NCBI GenBank assembly: GCA_963739375.1
Contig: CAVUAF010000017.1
Span: forward strand, 1 to 64,000
Source of the DNA: CAVUAF01 sp963739375
Lineage (GTDB): Bacteria > Acidobacteriota > Terriglobia > Terriglobales > Acidobacteriaceae
Length of the DNA: 64,000 nucleotides
Reading direction: 5' to 3'
Notes under the pieces: generated by a model
The model's input: the letters and a program-made list of their open reading frames with translations, nothing else
Told to the model about the DNA's origin: nothing
Databases searched by the model: none
Part shown: piece by piece, positions 1 through 9,481 of the stretch
How the letters are laid out: each line of letters opens with the position of its first letter
Position numbering within the stretch: the stretch's first letter is position 1
Made by a program: the position numbers and the translations under genes

Positions 1-154
1 CAATCCGTAGAATCTTGTGTTTCTCAAGCGGATACCTCTTCAGCTTCTCAATAATGTCTTTCGCAAGGATCCCGCCTGAGCCAGCCTCAAAAATCGCTCC
101 AACGACAGCCAGGTCCAGCTCGCTTTCGGCGCAACCTTCTCGACAAGAGGCCGG
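1..154 (-). CDS. possible partial gene at window edge, unknown
   Basis: One minus-strand frame stays open from an in-frame stop at 155-157 to the window edge and reads as plausible protein, with a stretch AVVGAIFEAGSGGILAKDII followed by a basic KLKRYPLEKHK segment. There is no ATG or GTG between the stop and this stretch, so it is either the interior of a broken gene or chance. Its neighbours are also gene fragments. I do not recognise a family. Confidence 0.2.
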
Positions 155-602
155 TCAAACTTAAATAGCCATCTAAACCGTGAAAGATGATCCGTTGCAT
201 CTGTTCAATCCGCTGAAGGTGTCTTCTACACGATGTAAAAGAACTAACTCATACTTGTGTTTGCCCACTTTTTCGGCCTGAGAACGCGTTTTAGGTACGT
301 CAGAACGAGGTTGCTCCATCCTAACAGGCCTACGCGTATATAAGTGAATGTTAAGATGAGCCGTAACGGGCATGGTTAGGGTAGATGCTTGGTCTCAGGA
401 GTAGCGAGTCTTTGCGATACGGCAGGGAATAGCCTTCTTTAACCGAACAAACCCTGAAACGGGCCCCTGCGGACCTATGGAAAAAACGGGATGGGAAGAA
501 GTGGCGAGTGCCAAAAAGGGCCCTTCTGCGCAGGTTCTAACTGACGTAATCATTGCTTTTTTCGCAACCTGTTATTTTTGCAACTGTAACACGAACACAC
601 AG

Positions 603-1019
603 GGCGATTACAAGGAGTTCCAGCAGCGCGCGGCGTGCGTGGTGGATCAGTTCAACCACTACCCGATCGAAGGCGGCATGAACCACAACGGAAAGCTCGT
701 ACTCGGCGAGAGCATTGGCGACCTTGGCGGATTGCGTCTGGCGTATCTCGCACTGGAAAAGTCACTGGAAGGCAAGCCGCGCGAGAACGTGGATGGCTTC
801 ACGCAAGAGCAGCAGTTCTTCATCGCCTGGGGACAGACGCGCGGCGATGAGGTGCGTCCGGAGCGCCAGAGGCAGATGGTGCTCACCGATTCGCATCCAA
901 TCGGCAAATATCGCGTGATCGGACCGATGAGCAACATGCCGGAATTCCAGAAGGGGTTCTCGTGCAAGGAGGGCGACCCGATGGTGAGACCGGCGGAGAA
1001 GAAGTGTCAGATCTGGTGA
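603..1019 (+). pseudogene. M13 (neprilysin/PepO-like) metallopeptidase, C-terminal fragment
   Basis: The last ~138 codons match the C-terminal part of M13 zinc peptidases: GESIGDLGGL (the Glu and Asp around the third zinc ligand), then FFIAWGQ, then a tail of the form HP..YRV.GP..N..EF...F.C..GDPM that ends in a Cys-containing segment. Family members are about 650-700 residues and carry HExxH upstream. Here that half is absent: the reading frame continues upstream to an ATG at 477, but those ~42 residues do not resemble M13. The junction is near base 603. I read it as a truncated, non-functional remnant at the edge of an island. Confidence 0.75.
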
Positions 1020-1617
1020 TGCGCGTTCGCTCTTAGCCATACGCTCTTCGCTTTTCGTGTACAGCTTGGGCGTTAGCGCAACCTACTAACGGTTCGGTGA
1101 AGCGGACGACAAGATAAGAGGTCGGGGATTTGCGTGAGGAGCCGGCTTGGGGACCCACGTGCCCCTGATGTGCCCCATTTTTAGTCCACGGATAATGCGA
1201 CTTTCTCCGGTTTTTGTTCGCCCCACACCCCCTCCTCCGTAGCGGGGATGGGGGTGTGGGGCAAGGGGTCGGCGTCTGAGGTCCCTTTGCCCCACTCCAG
1301 TGCCGTCGAAGCTTGCTCGAAACTCCCCGGGTGTTCGACACCCCAACGCCGAGTGCGGGCCGCGAAGCGCAAGCAATATGGCGCGAATACTGGAAAGATC
1401 CTGAGCGATTGGGATTGGGGCTAGGCCTATAGCTCTGAGGGTTTAAGGAACCTCCTGCGAGAGCACGCGGCACGGCGTAAAGTGCGGCGCAGCCAACGGA
1501 GTAACGGGTGATCAACCAGGACTAGAATCATTCCCGTCGAGACTATGGAGCGGTGCTACCGATGGCAGCGACAGCACCGCGAGCATGGCGATGCCGGGGG
1601 CTGGTCACTCATCCGAC
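1020..1617. other. non-coding stretch
   Basis: About 600 bases between the M13 remnant and the stop of the DUF3604 gene. The open frames here are low-complexity or shadow-like and match nothing I recognise. The only clear structure is the strong hairpin listed separately. Confidence 0.6.
1220..1262. repeat. 13-bp perfect inverted repeat (hairpin)
   Basis: GCCCCACACCCCC at 1220-1232 is repeated as its exact reverse complement at 1250-1262, with a 17-base loop. There is no T-run after either arm, so it is not a canonical terminator. It may be a REP-type element or a remnant of one. Confidence 0.7.
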
Positions 1618-3876
1618 TCAGGGCTGAGTTACATAGATCGGGCTTGACCAGGCAGTCGCGCCGTCCTGCTGCAAAACTCGCACCCAGTATGCAGTGGTCC
1701 CGTGTAGGGGATACCGATCGATCCAGTCAAACTTGACGTCCCGTGCATACGCTCGCGCAACCCTCCTCAGCACAACTTCCCGGTCCAGTCCTCCTGCCGG
1801 GAAAACCCAGTCTTCGGTTGTAATCTGCCCTAGCTGGACGGTAAAGTGCGCTGGCTCGCTCTTGAACGTCAAGGACCCATGCTTCAAGTTGTCCACATCC
1901 AAAATCACGCCGTCTTCGTCGCCGGCCGTATTCGACAGCCATTGGACTTGCTTCTCGTCGGAATGCCGAATCCCCTCGGTGGGATAGTCGAAGCGGTAGC
2001 CGGTCGCACCTCTAATCGTCGCGCCAGTGATTGTCAGCCCTCCATCCCAGTTTGTGACACGGGCACGCTGACGATTTCTTGCACCCCTCCAAATTACCGC
2101 CAGGCGGTCCGCGGGACCCTCGGCACTGCCAGCGTACCGATACACTCGTTCTACGCCCCGAAATACGTCCACCCGCTCAATTCCAGAGGTTCCGTTGACC
2201 TCGACGGAGAACGGCACGGCGCCCGTCGCGGCGAACTTTTCCCCCATCCAGTGTGTCCCCGACTGGAAGCGCAGCCCTATCCTTTCCCCTGTGGTTCCGT
2301 ACGTGCGACGAGCGCGCAATCCCTCCCAAAGTGATTCGCGGGTTAGGTCGGAGGTATAGATACACACCAGCCCTCCGTGAGCGAAGAAAGTCGGCGCGCG
2401 CGCCGGCGCATCGCCCGGATGGCCGAAATGGTCGTCGCTGTCGGAAACGAATCCGGTAACGAGGCCGCGTTGGAGCGCATCGCGGAGGAACCATTCGAAC
2501 TGGCCGTGAATGGAGTAGATTTCGATCGCCGGCATCCACGTTGGATCAAAGAAGTCGAGGTTCGCTCGTCTTCCTCCTATGTGCGGAATCAGAATGGCGC
2601 GACCGGGCGGAAGCGTCGCGGCGAGATCGCGGATCGTTATTCGGTCGGTGTCGATATCGGACAGGTCGGATATCTCAGAATGGCTGCTGCGGTGAATAGG
2701 CTCGTCATCGTCGAGGAAAATGACGTTGTGGTCGCCGCCGTTGCCGGTGTTTCCCGACCACTCGTACCCTAGGAATGCGACGAACCGGTGCGGCTGATGG
2801 TACTGTTTCGTGGCTTCCTGAATCGCCTTCCACGTTGCTTTCGTCACCTCGAAATCGTTCGCCTGGTGCGAGGCAAAATCGATTGCGGCAAATCCCCGAG
2901 CAAAGGCAAAGTACCGGTCGACGGTCCCGCTTCCGAAGGACTCGCCGCTCTGCCCGTGCAGGTCGCCCCAGAATGCCACAAGCTGATCATCGATGATGCG
3001 AAGAGGATTGCTGGTCGCCTGCAGGGGCGGTTCGTTCACATCGCTCACCGCGATGCGAACCTCGCCTGCCGTCTTTACATGGACGCCTTCAAACCGATGG
3101 AAACCGCCGTCTACACTGCGGAATGTGTAGGTCTGCGGAAGGTCCGTAACGCCAGTGGGGACTGTGAGCTGCACGGTTCCGGTGTATGAGGTCGCGGGGT
3201 TGCCCCATACATCGGTTGCACGGACTTGCAGCCACGTCGCCTGCCCACTGCGGACTTCCGTGGGCCACACGGCCTCGATGTTTGCCGCAGGAGCCGAGAC
3301 CACTTCCAGATGGGGCGACTCGACGCGCACGAAACGGCCCGTGGCCAGTGGATCCACCATAACGCGGAACTCAAAGTCCTTCAGATCGAAGGTCTGTGCG
3401 CGGGTGCCTCGGCTGCCGCCGGACCGGTCTCCGAGGACAATATTGACTTCGTCTCCCGCCTGCAAGTATCCATCGGATAGAGTCAGGACGAGACCACGCC
3501 ACCAGGGCCGCCCAAAAGCATGCCTGGAATCAAAATGCATGCTGATCTTCGCGTGTCCGGTTGTGGTAACGCTGGCGTAACCGTCGCCTTTCGAATTGTC
3601 GGCCTGAAATGGACCCCAGTCTGAGACCGCTCGCGTGAGCAGCAGGATTTGTCCGGCATCATCCACGCCCAACTTTCCGACGTGGTAGGTCACGGTCCAT
3701 GTGCCCCAGCTTCCTGCAACTACCTTGGCTTGCGGGGAGAGGGTCGCGTATCCGTAGAGTCCGGAGTCCCCTAGGCCGCCTTCGTCCGCTGTGTGGGTTT
3801 GGCCCCAAGCCCCTGCCAGGCAGGCGCAGAACAATAAGGCTGCAACAGAGATTTCCCGGGTCTTTGGTACGCTCAT
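1618..3876 (-). CDS. secreted DUF3604 family protein
   Basis: 752 residues from ATG at 3876. The frame is open further upstream but there it runs through the DsbD fragment, so the longer start is rejected. An N-terminal signal peptide is visible (basic MSVPKTR, hydrophobic VAALLFCACLAGAWG). The first ~300 residues look like beta-sandwich material. From about residue 305 the DUF3604 signature appears: FWGDLHGQSGES, then DFASHQANDF, FVAFLGYEWSGN, GGDHNVIFLDD, IPHIGG and SDSDDH. These His/Asp clusters resemble a PHP-like metal site, so a periplasmic or extracellular metal-dependent hydrolase is plausible, but the substrate is unknown. The gene stands alone, with fragments on both sides. Confidence 0.75.
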   Translation of the reverse strand: MSVPKTREISVAALLFCACLAGAWGQTHTADEGGLGDSGLYGYATLSPQAKVVAGSWGTWTVTYHVGKLGVDDAGQILLLTRAVSDWGPFQADNSKGDGYASVTTTGHAKISMHFDSRHAFGRPWWRGLVLTLSDGYLQAGDEVNIVLGDRSGGSRGTRAQTFDLKDFEFRVMVDPLATGRFVRVESPHLEVVSAPAANIEAVWPTEVRSGQATWLQVRATDVWGNPATSYTGTVQLTVPTGVTDLPQTYTFRSVDGGFHRFEGVHVKTAGEVRIAVSDVNEPPLQATSNPLRIIDDQLVAFWGDLHGQSGESFGSGTVDRYFAFARGFAAIDFASHQANDFEVTKATWKAIQEATKQYHQPHRFVAFLGYEWSGNTGNGGDHNVIFLDDDEPIHRSSHSEISDLSDIDTDRITIRDLAATLPPGRAILIPHIGGRRANLDFFDPTWMPAIEIYSIHGQFEWFLRDALQRGLVTGFVSDSDDHFGHPGDAPARAPTFFAHGGLVCIYTSDLTRESLWEGLRARRTYGTTGERIGLRFQSGTHWMGEKFAATGAVPFSVEVNGTSGIERVDVFRGVERVYRYAGSAEGPADRLAVIWRGARNRQRARVTNWDGGLTITGATIRGATGYRFDYPTEGIRHSDEKQVQWLSNTAGDEDGVILDVDNLKHGSLTFKSEPAHFTVQLGQITTEDWVFPAGGLDREVVLRRVARAYARDVKFDWIDRYPLHGTTAYWVRVLQQDGATAWSSPIYVTQP

Positions 3877-3999
3877 CGGCTGTTCCACTCCTGGATTTCG
3901 ACTATACCAACGCGATTGCGCTTTCTCCGCACTGACTGGGAGTGCAGCTTGCGTCGCGCGATGATATTCCAACAATCGCAAAGGGGCGCCAGTCGGGGA

Positions 4000-4254
4000 A
4001 TGGCGAGCTTTGGCCGCCGCACCCGAGACGAGGCACGCGCCTACCGATGCCGTAAACCAGCGCGTGCAGGACCCCCCGCGGCGCGACCCGAAGCCATGGT
4101 TCGAGAAATAGCTGACGGTGATCGGGACCATGGGGAAGACGCAGGGCGTCAGCAGCGACAGCGCTCCCATCGCCATGGCGAACCAGAGGAACGAGTGCAG
4201 GGGTTGGCTCGTTCCCGTGGTCGCCATGGCGCTTGCGGCGGTGAGTGTCGTCAT
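4000..4254 (-). pseudogene. DsbD/CcdA-like thiol-disulfide transporter, N-terminal remnant
   Basis: From ATG at 4254 the product contains SLLTPCVFPMVPITVSYF, the first membrane helix and Cys-Pro motif of the DsbD transmembrane domain, which passes electrons across the inner membrane. After about 60 codons homology leaves the frame near 4080, and the continuation HALVYGIG appears in the neighbouring frame, so a frameshift is followed by loss of the rest of the gene. Its ATG overlaps the stop of the upstream small gene (ATGA at 4251-4254), so the pair was once translationally coupled. Confidence 0.65.
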
Positions 4255-4445
4255 CGGCTCTGCTCCGGCATTCCCATCTCCGCTATCCGACGTATCTCGC
4301 CCGAGCCGCCCGCGAAGTCGCAGGCACGCACATAGATACCGGCGGCATGAATGAAGAGCCCGCATACCACGGCGACACCGATCGCCAGGAGAAGGCCCAG
4401 AGCTGCGATGTACGAGATCAGTTGTATAAGTCTTTCCGTCACCAT
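4251..4445 (-). CDS. small single-pass membrane protein
   Basis: 64 residues from ATG at 4445. One hydrophobic segment (about residues 8-35, LISYIAALGLLLAIGVAVVC and onwards) precedes a charged tail. The stop codon overlaps the ATG of the DsbD remnant by 4 bases, which supports real coding and a shared operon. I see no known motif. An accessory role in thiol or cytochrome maturation is only suggested by the neighbour. The Shine-Dalgarno is weak. Confidence 0.4.
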   Translation of the reverse strand: MVTERLIQLISYIAALGLLLAIGVAVVCGLFIHAAGIYVRACDFAGGSGEIRRIAEMGMPEQSR

Positions 4446-4584
4446 GGGTTCGCCAGCATTCAGAGACGTGGAGGAGTGGCAGGAGCAACCGAGCAGGCAG
4501 AACGCACCCCGCCGTCTGACTGAGTATGCCCGCCAAACTGACGTCGTTTGCCAATAGCACTGCAACAGATTTCCGGTTCGGCGG

Positions 4585-5232
4585 TCAGCGGCTTCGCGAG
4601 GCGCAGGTGCCCTCGATGGGAGGGACCGGCGCAGAGAGGGTCTGCAGCCGACAGGTGAACCGTCTTCGCGGGCAGGCAGAGCCTGTCCAGGAGTCGCCAG
4701 GGCGCTGGGGAAGGGCAAGCGCAAGGTTGGAGAGTGTCGTTGCCCGGAAGGGCAACGGATCGTTGTCTGAGAGTTGCAGCGGCTGCTGCAGGTACGTGAT
4801 GAGGAGATTAGCGGTTTCGTCGCTCATACCAGCACGAATCGCTGTGTCGCACAGCTCGGTCAGCGTGGTATGTAATTCACCCTTATAGGCGCCCTGCGCC
4901 CACAACCGCGCGGCAGTCCGGTACTCGGAAAGCGCGGCCCCAGCCTCATTGGCCCTCGGATGTATGCGAGCAAGTTCAAGACGACTCCCAGCCTCCAGCT
5001 CGATCGAGCCGGTTGTAACTCCAATGTCTCTGAGGACAGTCCATGTGGCAGCTGACTCGGAAGATAGACCAGCGCTGGGCTGAGCTTTTGCGAGCTCTGT
5101 CAACAACATCGCGTGAAGGAGAGGTAGCTCCAGATGCTGCCGTACAACGGCACACGCCGGATGGTGCCGCCCCACGGGCACAGGCCGGCTGCCCTCGTTC
5201 AGGTCACACGCTGACGGCACGGCAGCCGCCAA
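4585..5232 (-). CDS. hypothetical helical-repeat protein fragment
   Basis: The open frame encodes up to 215 residues. Only the middle (roughly residues 35-175) looks protein-like: alternating helices such as LARIHPRANEAGAALSEYRT and LCDTAIRAGMSDETANLLIT, reminiscent of TPR repeats. Both ends are Arg/Pro-rich and look like out-of-frame sequence. I think it is a piece of a larger TPR-type protein, and no function can be assigned. Confidence 0.3.
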   Translation of the reverse strand: MAAAVPSACDLNEGSRPVPVGRHHPACAVVRQHLELPLLHAMLLTELAKAQPSAGLSSESAATWTVLRDIGVTTGSIELEAGSRLELARIHPRANEAGAALSEYRTAARLWAQGAYKGELHTTLTELCDTAIRAGMSDETANLLITYLQQPLQLSDNDPLPFRATTLSNLALALPQRPGDSWTGSACPRRRFTCRLQTLSAPVPPIEGTCASRSR

Positions 5233-5326
5233 TGCTGCTCTCGTGCAGCGAGCCGTTACGCATTTCGATGCGCCTGCGCCGCGGCGGTCTTCCAGTGCTC
5301 CGACTTGGGGCTAGAATCCTTTACAG

Positions 5327-6292
5327 GTGTCCAAGCACAAGAAACAGCACGTCATTCCCAACTGCTACCTGAAGGCGTGGTGCGACCCGCGGTCGCCCGC
5401 CGGACAGACGCCGTACATCTGGCGCATTCAGCGCGACGGTAGTGACAAGGCCAAGAAATCGCCCGAGAAGTCGTTCGTCGCGAGCGACAGGTACACCGTC
5501 AAGTTGCCCAACGGTGAGCGCAATCTCGTCATTGAGCAGACATTGTCAGGAATTGAAAACGATTTTGTCCGGGTGCTGACCCGGATTCGTAGGCGCGAGA
5601 AGCTCACTGCGCATGACCGCGCGCGACTGTGCGTGTTCGCAGCCGCAATGCATACTCGGACACTGGCAATGGGCGACCACTGGAAGAAAACCCATCAGGA
5701 GCTGCACGAGAAGGTGGTCGCGCTGGAGAAGCACCACAACGCCGAGCCAGTCACATCCTTTGAAACCGCCACGATGGTGGAATACGCACCGCAGCTGCTG
5801 CTGGCTACGAGTCTTGACATCCAGCCACCGCTGCTGTTCCAAATGGCGCTGAGCATTATGGTGTCCGACGACGAATTGGGCTTCATTACCTCGGACATGC
5901 CGTGCGTGTGGTTCAATCCCGAAGCATACAAGCTCCCGCCGTTCTATCGCAGTCCGGGTTTGGCGCAGCGGGAAATTCAAGTTACGCTGCCGCTCACCCC
6001 GCAGCACCTGATGGTCATCTCTCATCACCACGAGTACCCGCAGTACGTAAACGTGAAGCAAGGGGCGGTAGACGAATTCAATCGCATTACGCGCTTCCAC
6101 TGCGATAAGGAATTTGTGTCGTGGAAAGGCGAGACGCGGCCATATTGGTTCGATCCCGGCAAAGAGCCAGACGACAGTTGGGAAAAGAGTCCCGAGGGCA
6201 AAGAGGCGCTCGAGCGGCAGAAGGAATACGAGCGGATGCAACTGGAACACGAAGAGTCGCCTGCGAAGCCCGACCAGGGACCGAAGTCGTAG
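5327..6292 (+). CDS. DUF4238 domain protein
   Basis: 321 residues, GTG start at 5327. The N-terminus KHKKQHVIPNCYLKAW is the hallmark of DUF4238 (KKQHxxPxxYLK), followed by the usual ENxFxxVLxxI-type segment, a mid-region TSDMPCVWFN and a C-terminal part rich in charged residues. The length fits the family. DUF4238 proteins have no established reaction, and the family is often seen in variable, phage- or defence-rich DNA. The gene stands alone between fragments and the TIR gene, consistent with cargo of the integrase-bounded island. No membrane segment or signal peptide is seen, so a cytoplasmic protein is likely. Confidence 0.75.
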   Translation: MSKHKKQHVIPNCYLKAWCDPRSPAGQTPYIWRIQRDGSDKAKKSPEKSFVASDRYTVKLPNGERNLVIEQTLSGIENDFVRVLTRIRRREKLTAHDRARLCVFAAAMHTRTLAMGDHWKKTHQELHEKVVALEKHHNAEPVTSFETATMVEYAPQLLLATSLDIQPPLLFQMALSIMVSDDELGFITSDMPCVWFNPEAYKLPPFYRSPGLAQREIQVTLPLTPQHLMVISHHHEYPQYVNVKQGAVDEFNRITRFHCDKEFVSWKGETRPYWFDPGKEPDDSWEKSPEGKEALERQKEYERMQLEHEESPAKPDQGPKS

Positions 6293-6847
6293 GTCTAGCA
6301 TTAAGCCGCTGCAGTCGCCAAACACAGGCCGCGACAGGAGGGCCGGCTGCCTCGTCCATTGCCCTGTGCAGTCCGCAGGCGAAACCCGGCGCTACCGAGC
6401 CGCGACACAGGCCCGCCATTGCCGAGTCCCGCGTCTAATTGCCGCTTCGCTGCTCGCGAGTCGTTTGACCGAAAACGCGGGCGTCGAAATTCAGCAAACC
6501 GAATTTGAATGTTCTGCCTGTCCCAGCTGCGTACCAGTTGGAAAGAGTGAACCTTAGGGTCTTCGGTTCAGAGTGGCCCGTCGGGAGCAGTTTTCCCTGC
6601 GGCATAAGCGACGTGAAGTCCCACTCGGCACCCGTACCGCGTTCACCATTATCTGTGTTTGTGATCTCCGGCACCGTGACTTCTCGGCTCATAGCCAAAC
6701 TGTCCTCGACCGGTCACCGGCACCGTGACCAGCATACCGGCCGAGATGATGGGCCAAAGCGTCACCAAGAGAGGTATAAGGACCGAGCCCATGCGACGCC
6801 GCACACGGGGGCTTTCCTATAGCGGGGCAGATCGGTACGATTCGGGC
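6293..6847. other. non-coding stretch
   Basis: About 555 bases between the DUF4238 gene and the TIR gene. Short open frames on both strands show no recognisable protein pattern. It presumably contains the promoter of the TIR gene, but I cannot place clear -35/-10 boxes. Confidence 0.5.
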
Positions 6848-8014
6848 ATGAGGAACGTTTTCATCAGCTACAGCCACAAGGACGCGCGCTGGCTCCGGCG
6901 GCTACGTGTTCACTTGAAACCAGTTGAACGAGCCGGCCACATCGAACTCTGGGACGACACCAAGATCTGACCGGGAGAGAACTGGATCGAGAAGATCGAT
7001 TCCGCGCTTCGCCGCTCCACTGTGGCAGTGCTGTTGGTCAGCGCCGATTTCTTGGGCTCTGAATTCATCACCTCTACGGAGCTCCCTGCACTCCTGCAGC
7101 AAGCGAAGCAGCGAGCATGCCGAGTCATCTCGGTTATCGTCGGGCCCTGTTTGTTTTCAGAAATCCATGACCTGCAGCAGTTTCAAGCCATTAACTCCCC
7201 CGGCAAACCGTTGTCCAAATTGCGACGTGCAGATGCGGAACAATGCCTTGTCGATCTGGCGAAGGCAATTCTTCGGGACACGCAATCGGACGACTCGCAA
7301 AGGTTGGTGAAAGCCACCGAAACGGGCAGTGCGTCATCGTTTGAAGGCAATTCCGACGTCGAAAACATCATTCGGGGTATTAAGCTCGGCGATTGGCATC
7401 GGGCGGCAGGAGCTGCGGTCCGCATCATTGAAAGAACCGATCCAAGTGGACACAACCAGTTGTTTCGAGCGCTGCTCGATTATCAGGACTGTGACGCCGA
7501 GGATGAACGGCTTTGGTCTGCCCTGCACACGATTGAATGCTGCGCTCGCCTCGCGCCCTGGCTAGTCGAACACGGTGACCTGGCTCGCATGGCCGCCCAT
7601 CGCGAGTTTTCAGTTCGATCATCGGCCGCCTCGATCTGCATGGACTTCGCCCACGCCTGTCCGGATCGAGTGCCACTTGATGTGGTATTGACGCTCTCGG
7701 TGTACGGCGAAAATTGGTACGTGGAGGTACCAGCCAACGCCGCACTCAAGGCAATGGTGCGAAACTGCCCCGAAGTATTGGCGATCTATGACGCTCGCCT
7801 GCGAAGTAGTGTGGCAGAGGAACGGATTCATGCGGCCAATGCGCTTCGGGAAATCAGTAGAAAAGAACCGGAGCTGCTCGACCCGGACACGTTGAGCGAT
7901 ACGCTCACGCGACTTCGTGAACTGAATGATGCGGAAGCAGCCGGCGTGGTGAAAGGTGCCCTGACCGCGGCTAAGAAGGTCGCGAGGCGGAAATACTATC
8001 GATATTCGCTGTAG
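6848..8014 (+). pseudogene. TIR-domain protein with HEAT-like C-terminus, interrupted by in-frame TGA
   Basis: ATG at 6848 gives MRNVFISYSHKDARWLRRL, a textbook TIR start, then ELWDDTKI and a TGA at 6968-6970 (codon 41). The same frame continues without another stop: PGENWIEKIDSALRRSTVAV, LLVSADFLGSEF, ELPALL, VGPCLF, FQAINSPGKPLSKL, all canonical TIR positions. The TGA therefore sits inside the DD..I.PG..W motif where homologs usually have Arg or Lys, and one CGA-to-TGA change explains it. After residue ~165 the protein becomes helical repeats (HREFSVRSSAASICMDFA, AANALREISRKEPELL), HEAT-like. TIR domains in such proteins are NAD-consuming enzymes or signal makers in antiphage defence. The SIR2 operon follows 450 bases downstream. 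I read it as a recently inactivated gene; readthrough or internal restart at GTG 7022 (losing the first TIR strand) is less likely. Confidence 0.75.
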
Positions 8015-8464
8015 GGCAAGCGGTGAAGAACGACTACCGCGTTGTTGCGACGAGCACCCTCGCGGGCGCTCACCGCAAGTTTTCATGCGGCCGTTCCTCA
8101 CTTAGCAGCTCCCCACGCGGTGGGAGAAAATCCGCAATCCCAGTGCGAGTGAATCGACAAAACACTCCGGCAAACCGCCTGATTGCGACTCTGCCCGTCA
8201 GGCAAACACGAGCGACCTTTGCAGTCTGCAGGCAACACCCGCCATCGCCATCGAGCGGCACCAACCTACGCGAATCGAGGCCTCCGCCGTCCGAAGGCAG
8301 CGGCCAGTCGCAACAGCGATAAGAGCCGCGTGTTCGACGCTGACCACAGTCAGCGCGAAGTGTCCACGAGGGAATTCTGTTAGCTCCGCTCCTCCTCATC
8401 CTCAAATTTGACGGTAAGACCAGTAAGTCCTACGCTCGGGACAGCAGAGCAAGCAGCTACCAAC
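8015..8464. other. non-coding leader between TIR and SIR2 genes
   Basis: 450 bases with no convincing gene. It should carry the promoter of the SIR2 operon. I see no clear boxes, hairpin or repeat. Confidence 0.45.
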
Positions 8465-9481
8465 ATGCCCATCGATCTTGTGCCCATCCCTGCGATCCCA
8501 GATGGCCTCCGGGAAGCGAGCCTCATCGGCAAGCTGATCCCGTTCGTCGGAGCAGGCGCCTCACGGCTGGCGGGCTGCCCTGGCTGGGACGATTTCGCCA
8601 CCGGTGCCCTGCGGCAACTTATCGATAAAGGGAAATTCAGTTACTCACAACTCGACCAAATTAAACACATCAGCCCCCGGATCAAGCTCTCCATCGCCAC
8701 CGCAGTTGCGGCGGATAGCAAGACAGCGATCGATTACGATGCTCTTCTGCATCCAGCGCCCCGCCCGGAACACAAGAAAGGGCGGCGACTCTATAACAGC
8801 CTCTTTGCACTCGGAAATATCTTCGTGACCACGAATTATGACCGTTGGCTAGACGACCGCATCGCCGAACCAACGCCAAGCGCAACGCCAACAGCAAGTC
8901 CCGCGACAGCACCGTCAAGCACGCTGATGCGCAGCATCCACCGACCCAATGATTTTCTACCGGCAGTACTCACCCAGCCCAATACGGTGATCCACCTCCA
9001 TGGAAGCGTTGCCGATCCTGCGGGCATGATCCTGACAACACACGACTACATTCGACAATATGCGAATGATCGTCGAACCGGGGATGCCGCAACGGAGAAC
9101 CGTGTACTCACGTTTCTCAAACATCTTTTTGAGCATTACACGGTTTTGTTCATCGGCTATGGACTCGAAGAACTCGAAATCCTGGAATACGTGATCCTCA
9201 AGGCGCGGCGACAAGCCACTGCCGCAACCAACGAGGCGCGCCACTATCTTCTGCAAGCATTCTTCAGCCACGAACTCACACTGCTGCGCAGCATGGAAAC
9301 GTACTACCTGCGCGAATGCGGCATCCAGCTCATCCCGTTCCTGCGCGATCACAAAGACCGCGACCAGCTCTTGGATGTCCTCGACGACTTCGCCCAGCGC
9401 ATTCACGCAGCACCACCACCGATCATCCAGCAGGCAGAGGTTCTCGAACACCTTGCGCGAGACATGGAGCCGCTCCCGTGA
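8465..9481 (+). CDS. SIR2-like NAD-hydrolase domain protein (candidate defence effector)
   Basis: 338 residues from ATG at 8465; a TTG at 8408 is an alternative. The SIR2 fold is clear: LIPFVGAGASRLAGCPGW (nucleotide loop GAGAS), FVTTNYDRWL (TxNxD), VIHLHGSV with the catalytic-type His, then VLFIGYGLEELEILEY. All key NAD-site residues are present. No SLOG domain, membrane segment or DNA-binding domain is seen. In known systems (Thoeris ThsA, DSR1/2, SIR2-pAgo) such domains deplete NAD+ on phage infection. The stop overlaps the GTG start of the next gene (GTGA at 9478-9481), so effector and helical partner are translationally coupled and probably form a complex. It is carried on an integrase-bounded island next to a TIR gene. 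Confidence 0.8.
   Translation: MPIDLVPIPAIPDGLREASLIGKLIPFVGAGASRLAGCPGWDDFATGALRQLIDKGKFSYSQLDQIKHISPRIKLSIATAVAADSKTAIDYDALLHPAPRPEHKKGRRLYNSLFALGNIFVTTNYDRWLDDRIAEPTPSATPTASPATAPSSTLMRSIHRPNDFLPAVLTQPNTVIHLHGSVADPAGMILTTHDYIRQYANDRRTGDAATENRVLTFLKHLFEHYTVLFIGYGLEELEILEYVILKARRQATAATNEARHYLLQAFFSHELTLLRSMETYYLRECGIQLIPFLRDHKDRDQLLDVLDDFAQRIHAAPPPIIQQAEVLEHLARDMEPLP

Noticed and set aside
1618..4560. A single 980-residue protein from the full open frame
   Set aside because: The upstream part encodes the DsbD head and a non-coding stretch; the DUF3604 protein has its own signal peptide at ATG 3876.
6968..7003. Selenocysteine at the TIR TGA
   Set aside because: The site is a surface Arg/Lys position with no redox role. 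A weak hairpin follows, but such hairpins are frequent at this GC, so a nonsense change is the simpler reading.
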